Shown: piece after piece, positions 61,135 through 64,000 of the stretch
How the letters are laid out: each line of letters opens with the position of its first letter
Position numbering within the stretch: position 1 is the first letter of the stretch
Source of the DNA: Spirosoma sp. KUDC1026
GTDB taxonomy: Bacteria > Bacteroidota > Bacteroidia > Cytophagales > Spirosomataceae
DNA: 64,000 nt
Direction: 5' to 3'
Assembly (NCBI RefSeq): GCF_013375035.1
Contig: NZ_CP056032.1
Coordinates: forward strand, 5,268,001 to 5,332,000
Translations under genes and position numbers: made by a program
Notes under the pieces: model-generated
Databases searched by the model: none
Told to the model about the DNA's origin: nothing
What the model saw: the letters and a program-made list of their open reading frames with translations, nothing else

Positions 61135-61747
61135 ACTCTTCTAGCCTTCTTAACGCGGTGGACACGTTTTTTCTGGTTAATAACACAAATTCAATCCAGT
61201 TTTTCAGCAGCCGGAGGCCGTGCTCGGTCAGGGCGGCCTCGGGGTGAAACTGTACGCCCCAGATGGGTAACGACCGGTGCCGCATCGCCATCAACTCTCC
61301 CCCATCGGTCACTGCCAGCGGTACAAGTGATGCTGGCAAATCCTTCAGCAGCAACGAGTGGTAGCGCGTTACCTTAAACGTAGCGGGTATGTTCCGCATC
61401 AGTACGTCCTGTTGCTCGAGTACCCGCACCGTCGACACTTTTCCGTGCATTGGCTGCAACGCCCGCTGCAGCCTGGCTCCGAAAAATTCACCTAACGCCT
61501 GATGCCCCAGACACACACCCAGTATCGGAACTTTTCCCTGGTACCGGGCAATCAGATCCAGTAACTGACCTGCCTGCCGGGGTGTTCCTGGCCCCGGCGA
61601 CAGCACGACGCCATCAACGGGTTCCTCGTCAAACGCCTGCATCGACGCATTGTTTCGCACCACCCGACACGTGGCCCCTGCCTGATGCAGATAATCCACG
61701 AGCATATGGGTAAACGAGTCAAAATTATCGATCACCAGCAGGTTCAT
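61115..61747 (-). CDS. pabA: Anthranilate/aminodeoxychorismate synthase component II
   Basis: Class I glutamine amidotransferase subunit of 210 residues from the Met reading MNLLVIDNFDSFTHMLVDYL. The nucleophile is the Cys of GVCLGHQALG; His and Glu are in VQFHPEAAL. It delivers ammonia to chorismate-using synthases, TrpE or PabB; neither is adjacent, so the partner is undecided. The symbol is a best guess. Confidence 0.8.
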   Translation of the reverse strand: MNLLVIDNFDSFTHMLVDYLHQAGATCRVVRNNASMQAFDEEPVDGVVLSPGPGTPRQAGQLLDLIARYQGKVPILGVCLGHQALGEFFGARLQRALQPMHGKVSTVRVLEQQDVLMRNIPATFKVTRYHSLLLKDLPASLVPLAVTDGGELMAMRHRSLPIWGVQFHPEAALTEHGLRLLKNWIEFVLLTRKNVSTALRRLEEYELSNS

Positions 61748-61773
61748 ACTGCTATAACACAAACGAACACCAC

Positions 61774-61802
61774 AAAATTAATGCTTTGCCAAAAAAATCA
61801 AC
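61774..61802 (-). promoter_or_regulatory. Promoter of the amidotransferase gene
   Basis: The minus strand reads TTG (61802-61800), 18-base spacer, TAATTTTG (61781-61774), an exact consensus match, about 27 bases before the ATG. Confidence 0.65.
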
Positions 61803-61929
61803 AACTTAAAATAGCTACTATCTGACTAACAATATATTATCTTTTTATTAAATCCAAAAAATGCAAATTTTATAAAAAAAATACCACCTCCACTCTGGCT
61901 GCGCTGAAGCTTCCGGAAAGCACAGTCAT

Positions 61930-61937
61930 TAATTTTG
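61930..61937 (+). promoter_or_regulatory. -7 box before the FAD oxidoreductase gene
   Basis: TAATTTTG, an exact TAnnTTTG, 37 bases before the ATG; the TTG partner is weak. The region upstream is AT-rich, as expected for a divergent promoter. Confidence 0.4.
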
Positions 61938-61974
61938 GCGTTTATTCACGGTATCGAATCAAACCATTTGCCCT

Positions 61975-63237
61975 ATGACTACCGATTACCCCGTTATCAT
62001 TGTTGGCGCTGGCATGGCTGGCCTTACTTGTGCTGTCTATCTAAAGCAGGCGGGTATTGATGCCCTACTCCTCGAGGCAGACGATGCTGCCGGTGGTCGG
62101 GTCAGAACGGACGTGGTGGATGGATTTCGGCTCGATCGAGGTTTTCAGATTCTGCTTACGGCTTACCCGGAAGCCCGGCGGTTGCTGAACTACACCGCCC
62201 TTGATTTGAAAGGATTTCGCTCGGGAGCGCTGATTCGCCAGCCCGATACAGACAAGCCGAACGCCTGGATCAGTATGGTCAATCCGTTTCAGGAACCGAC
62301 TTCTGTATTTCAGACACTGGTCTCACCGGTAGGTACGATGGGCGATAAATTGCGCATTATCGAGCTGCTCCGCAAAACGCAGGAACTTCCTCTGGACGAT
62401 CTGTTTCACCAGACGCCCACAACGACACTGGCGTTCCTGCGGGCAAACGGCTTCTCCGAGCAGATCATCGACCGTTTCTTCCGACCTTTCTTCGGCGGTG
62501 TTTTTCTGGAAGATGCACTCAATACGTCAAGCAATTTTTTTGAGTTCTGTTTCCGGATGTTTTTTACGGGCGGAGCCGCCGTACCGGCGCAGGGGATCGG
62601 TGCCATTCCGACGCAGTTGACCGGCCGTCTCTCACCCGATCAACTGCGGTTGAACAGCCCGGTAGACCGACTGGAGGGTCGCACCCTCACGCTCGGCAAC
62701 GGCCAAACCCTTTCGGCCGATCACGTGATTCTGGCCGTCGATGCCGCGCAGGCAGCCCGCCTTACTGGTCATGCCATTCCCTCACAACAGGCGTTTACTC
62801 ATACGACCTGTTCGTATTTTGCCGCCCCGGTCAGTCCTGATAACAAGCAACTATTGATGCTGAACCCACACCGGGCGTCGGCCGTGCATAATCTGGCCGT
62901 TGTCAGTGATGTAGCACCGGGCTACGCTCCTGCCAGGCAGTCACTGATTTCGGTGAGTACGCAGGGACTGGAAACGGTCAATGAAGAAGCGCTGACAGAA
63001 CGTATTTTCCGCGAACTCACAACCTGGTTCGGGGAAGAGGTCAGCCAATGGCGTTATCTGCGCGCGTATCATATTCCGCAGGCACTACCGGCCTACACGC
63101 CCTATTCCGTGCATCAACCCCTGCAACTGGGCAACAACCTTTATCAGTGCGGAGACTGGACCGCCTACCCGTCACTCAACGCGGCTATGCAGACCGGACG
63201 GCAGGTTGCCGAATTGATTATTCACAAAGAGGGCTAA
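61975..63237 (+). CDS. FAD-dependent amine oxidase/desaturase-type protein
   Basis: A 420-residue flavoprotein with the Rossmann start VIIVGAGMAGLTCAVYLKQAG, EADDAAGGRVRTD and a C-terminal QCGDWTAYPSLNAAMQTGR that contacts FAD. It belongs to the amine oxidase/phytoene desaturase-like group; FFGGVFLEDALNTSS is typical of a bacterial subfamily of unknown substrate. It is divergent from the amidotransferase gene. Confidence 0.8.
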   Translation: MTTDYPVIIVGAGMAGLTCAVYLKQAGIDALLLEADDAAGGRVRTDVVDGFRLDRGFQILLTAYPEARRLLNYTALDLKGFRSGALIRQPDTDKPNAWISMVNPFQEPTSVFQTLVSPVGTMGDKLRIIELLRKTQELPLDDLFHQTPTTTLAFLRANGFSEQIIDRFFRPFFGGVFLEDALNTSSNFFEFCFRMFFTGGAAVPAQGIGAIPTQLTGRLSPDQLRLNSPVDRLEGRTLTLGNGQTLSADHVILAVDAAQAARLTGHAIPSQQAFTHTTCSYFAAPVSPDNKQLLMLNPHRASAVHNLAVVSDVAPGYAPARQSLISVSTQGLETVNEEALTERIFRELTTWFGEEVSQWRYLRAYHIPQALPAYTPYSVHQPLQLGNNLYQCGDWTAYPSLNAAMQTGRQVAELIIHKEG

Positions 63238-63282
63238 CTTTCCCTCCTTACTCTGTTGGTTGCCTGATCGATTGCTTACTCT

Positions 63283-64000
63283 ATGCGCGTACTGGTTCGT
63301 TACGTATTACCCCTGTTTATTGCGGTTCCCGTAGCGTTCGCGCTGTTGTATCCTCATCTGATACGTTGCGTATGGATAGACCGGTCGACTGATTTCATCC
63401 GCCTGCCCGACTCAACCGAACTGCACGTTCATACCAACGCAACAACGCGGCAGCTGCGCCAGCTCCGGGAACACGTGGCTACGGCCCGGCAACGTATCCG
63501 AGCGTTCTGGGGAGGCAGACAAGGTAAGGCTATTCTGATTTACTGCCCCCAGCAGGAGGTTTACGAACAATACTGCCTGGGTGGGGAGGGAGCCGGCTGT
63601 AGCCTGGGAACCCCCTGGGGAACGTCCTACCTCGTACTGGGACCCGACGGCAACAATCCGGACGTAATTGCCCACGAGTTGTGTCACGATGAGCTTTTTG
63701 CCCGGCTGGGCTGGTGGCGCGTCAAACGCCAGATTCCGCAGTGGTTCAACGAGGGGCTGGCCCTCATGGTCGACTATCGATTTACTGATCCGGCGGTTTG
63801 GCAGACAGACAGCTTATCGGCCGAGGATGTCCCCCCCCTGCGGAGACGCTATTTCTATCGGACGCCGATGCTAAAACTCACGGAGCTTGAAACAACCAAG
63901 GATTTTTTCGGGGGCAATTACCGGCACGTTATGCTTGCCTACCAGACAGCCGCCGAGGAAGTAGCCCGCTGGTTACGCCTTGTTGGGGCGCCGGGCGTTG
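63283..64000 (+). CDS. Gluzincin-type metalloprotease (partial)
   Basis: An ATG opens a frame to the window edge, at least 239 residues. The N-terminus (RYVLPLFIAVPVAFALLYPHL) is a membrane anchor. The zinc site is IAHELCHDELFARLGW, a HExxH motif, with WFNEGLALM about 22 residues on as the third ligand, the peptidase MA fold. The C-terminus is missing. It is probably a small anchored peptidase of unknown substrate. Confidence 0.75.
   Translation, partial: MRVLVRYVLPLFIAVPVAFALLYPHLIRCVWIDRSTDFIRLPDSTELHVHTNATTRQLRQLREHVATARQRIRAFWGGRQGKAILIYCPQQEVYEQYCLGGEGAGCSLGTPWGTSYLVLGPDGNNPDVIAHELCHDELFARLGWWRVKRQIPQWFNEGLALMVDYRFTDPAVWQTDSLSAEDVPPLRRRYFYRTPMLKLTELETTKDFFGGNYRHVMLAYQTAAEEVARWLRLVGAPGV

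Overview
The window looks like a piece of a Bacteroidota chromosome of the order Cytophagales; a Spirosoma-like genus is my guess from protein style. GC is moderate to high for the phylum, there are almost no Shine-Dalgarno sites, promoters of the TTG-N17..23-TAnnTTTG type recur, and the host genes include DUF5916 and DUF6089 outer-membrane proteins, BshB1 and OmpA/PD40 proteins of the type IX secretion kind.

Bases 1 to about 22,518 are the right-hand part of a tailed prophage sitting at the 3' end of a tRNA-Glu gene (22,519-22,590). From the tRNA inward it holds a tyrosine integrase, two small HTH regulators read divergently from a leftward early operon (frameshifted RNA ligase plus three unknown proteins), another HTH gene, and then a long leftward late region. 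That region runs through a small tail gene, a large tail protein, the tape measure, a two-gene cargo cassette (DUF4468 protein and a rightward ribbon-helix-helix protein), the ClpP-type protease/scaffold, major capsid, a tail-tube-like protein, portal, both terminase subunits, a tail-chaperone-like gene with a T9 frameshift site, and tail-completion-like genes. The physical order is the familiar one, but every gene points the other way, so tail genes are transcribed before head and packaging genes. No lysis or replication genes are visible; the phage continues past the left edge.

Bases 22,600-31,300 are ordinary host genes: a secreted M14 peptidase, a DUF5916 barrel, a tiny lipoprotein, and dapA and ligA on the minus strand. 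From 31,502 to 51,072 all genes point right: rpe, a lipoprotein alpha-amylase, an OmpA/PD40 protein, and then an envelope-glycan block. This block holds a GT39 transferase, a split transketolase whose halves flank a fused sugar epimerase-polyprenyl-phosphate glycosyltransferase, a polytopic membrane protein, an acyltransferase, a GT2 and a eukaryotic-type UDP-galactopyranose mutase. A large anchored propeller-like protein and an AlgJ/AlgX-like SGNH protein follow. I infer that the block makes an unusual, possibly carbon-extended sugar, loads it on undecaprenyl phosphate and transfers it outside the inner membrane.

Bases 51,200-64,000 carry housekeeping and envelope genes: bshB1, a nitrilase-fold protein lacking the usual Cys and Lys, a YrdC-like protein, a CCA-adding-type nucleotidyltransferase with an inserted palindrome-coded segment, an M23 peptidase, two DUF6089/PorG-like barrels, nadK, a CBS protein, an alpha/beta hydrolase overlapping a glutamine amidotransferase subunit, an FAD oxidoreductase and the start of a gluzincin metalloprotease. 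Several dispersed palindromes lie in the spacers.
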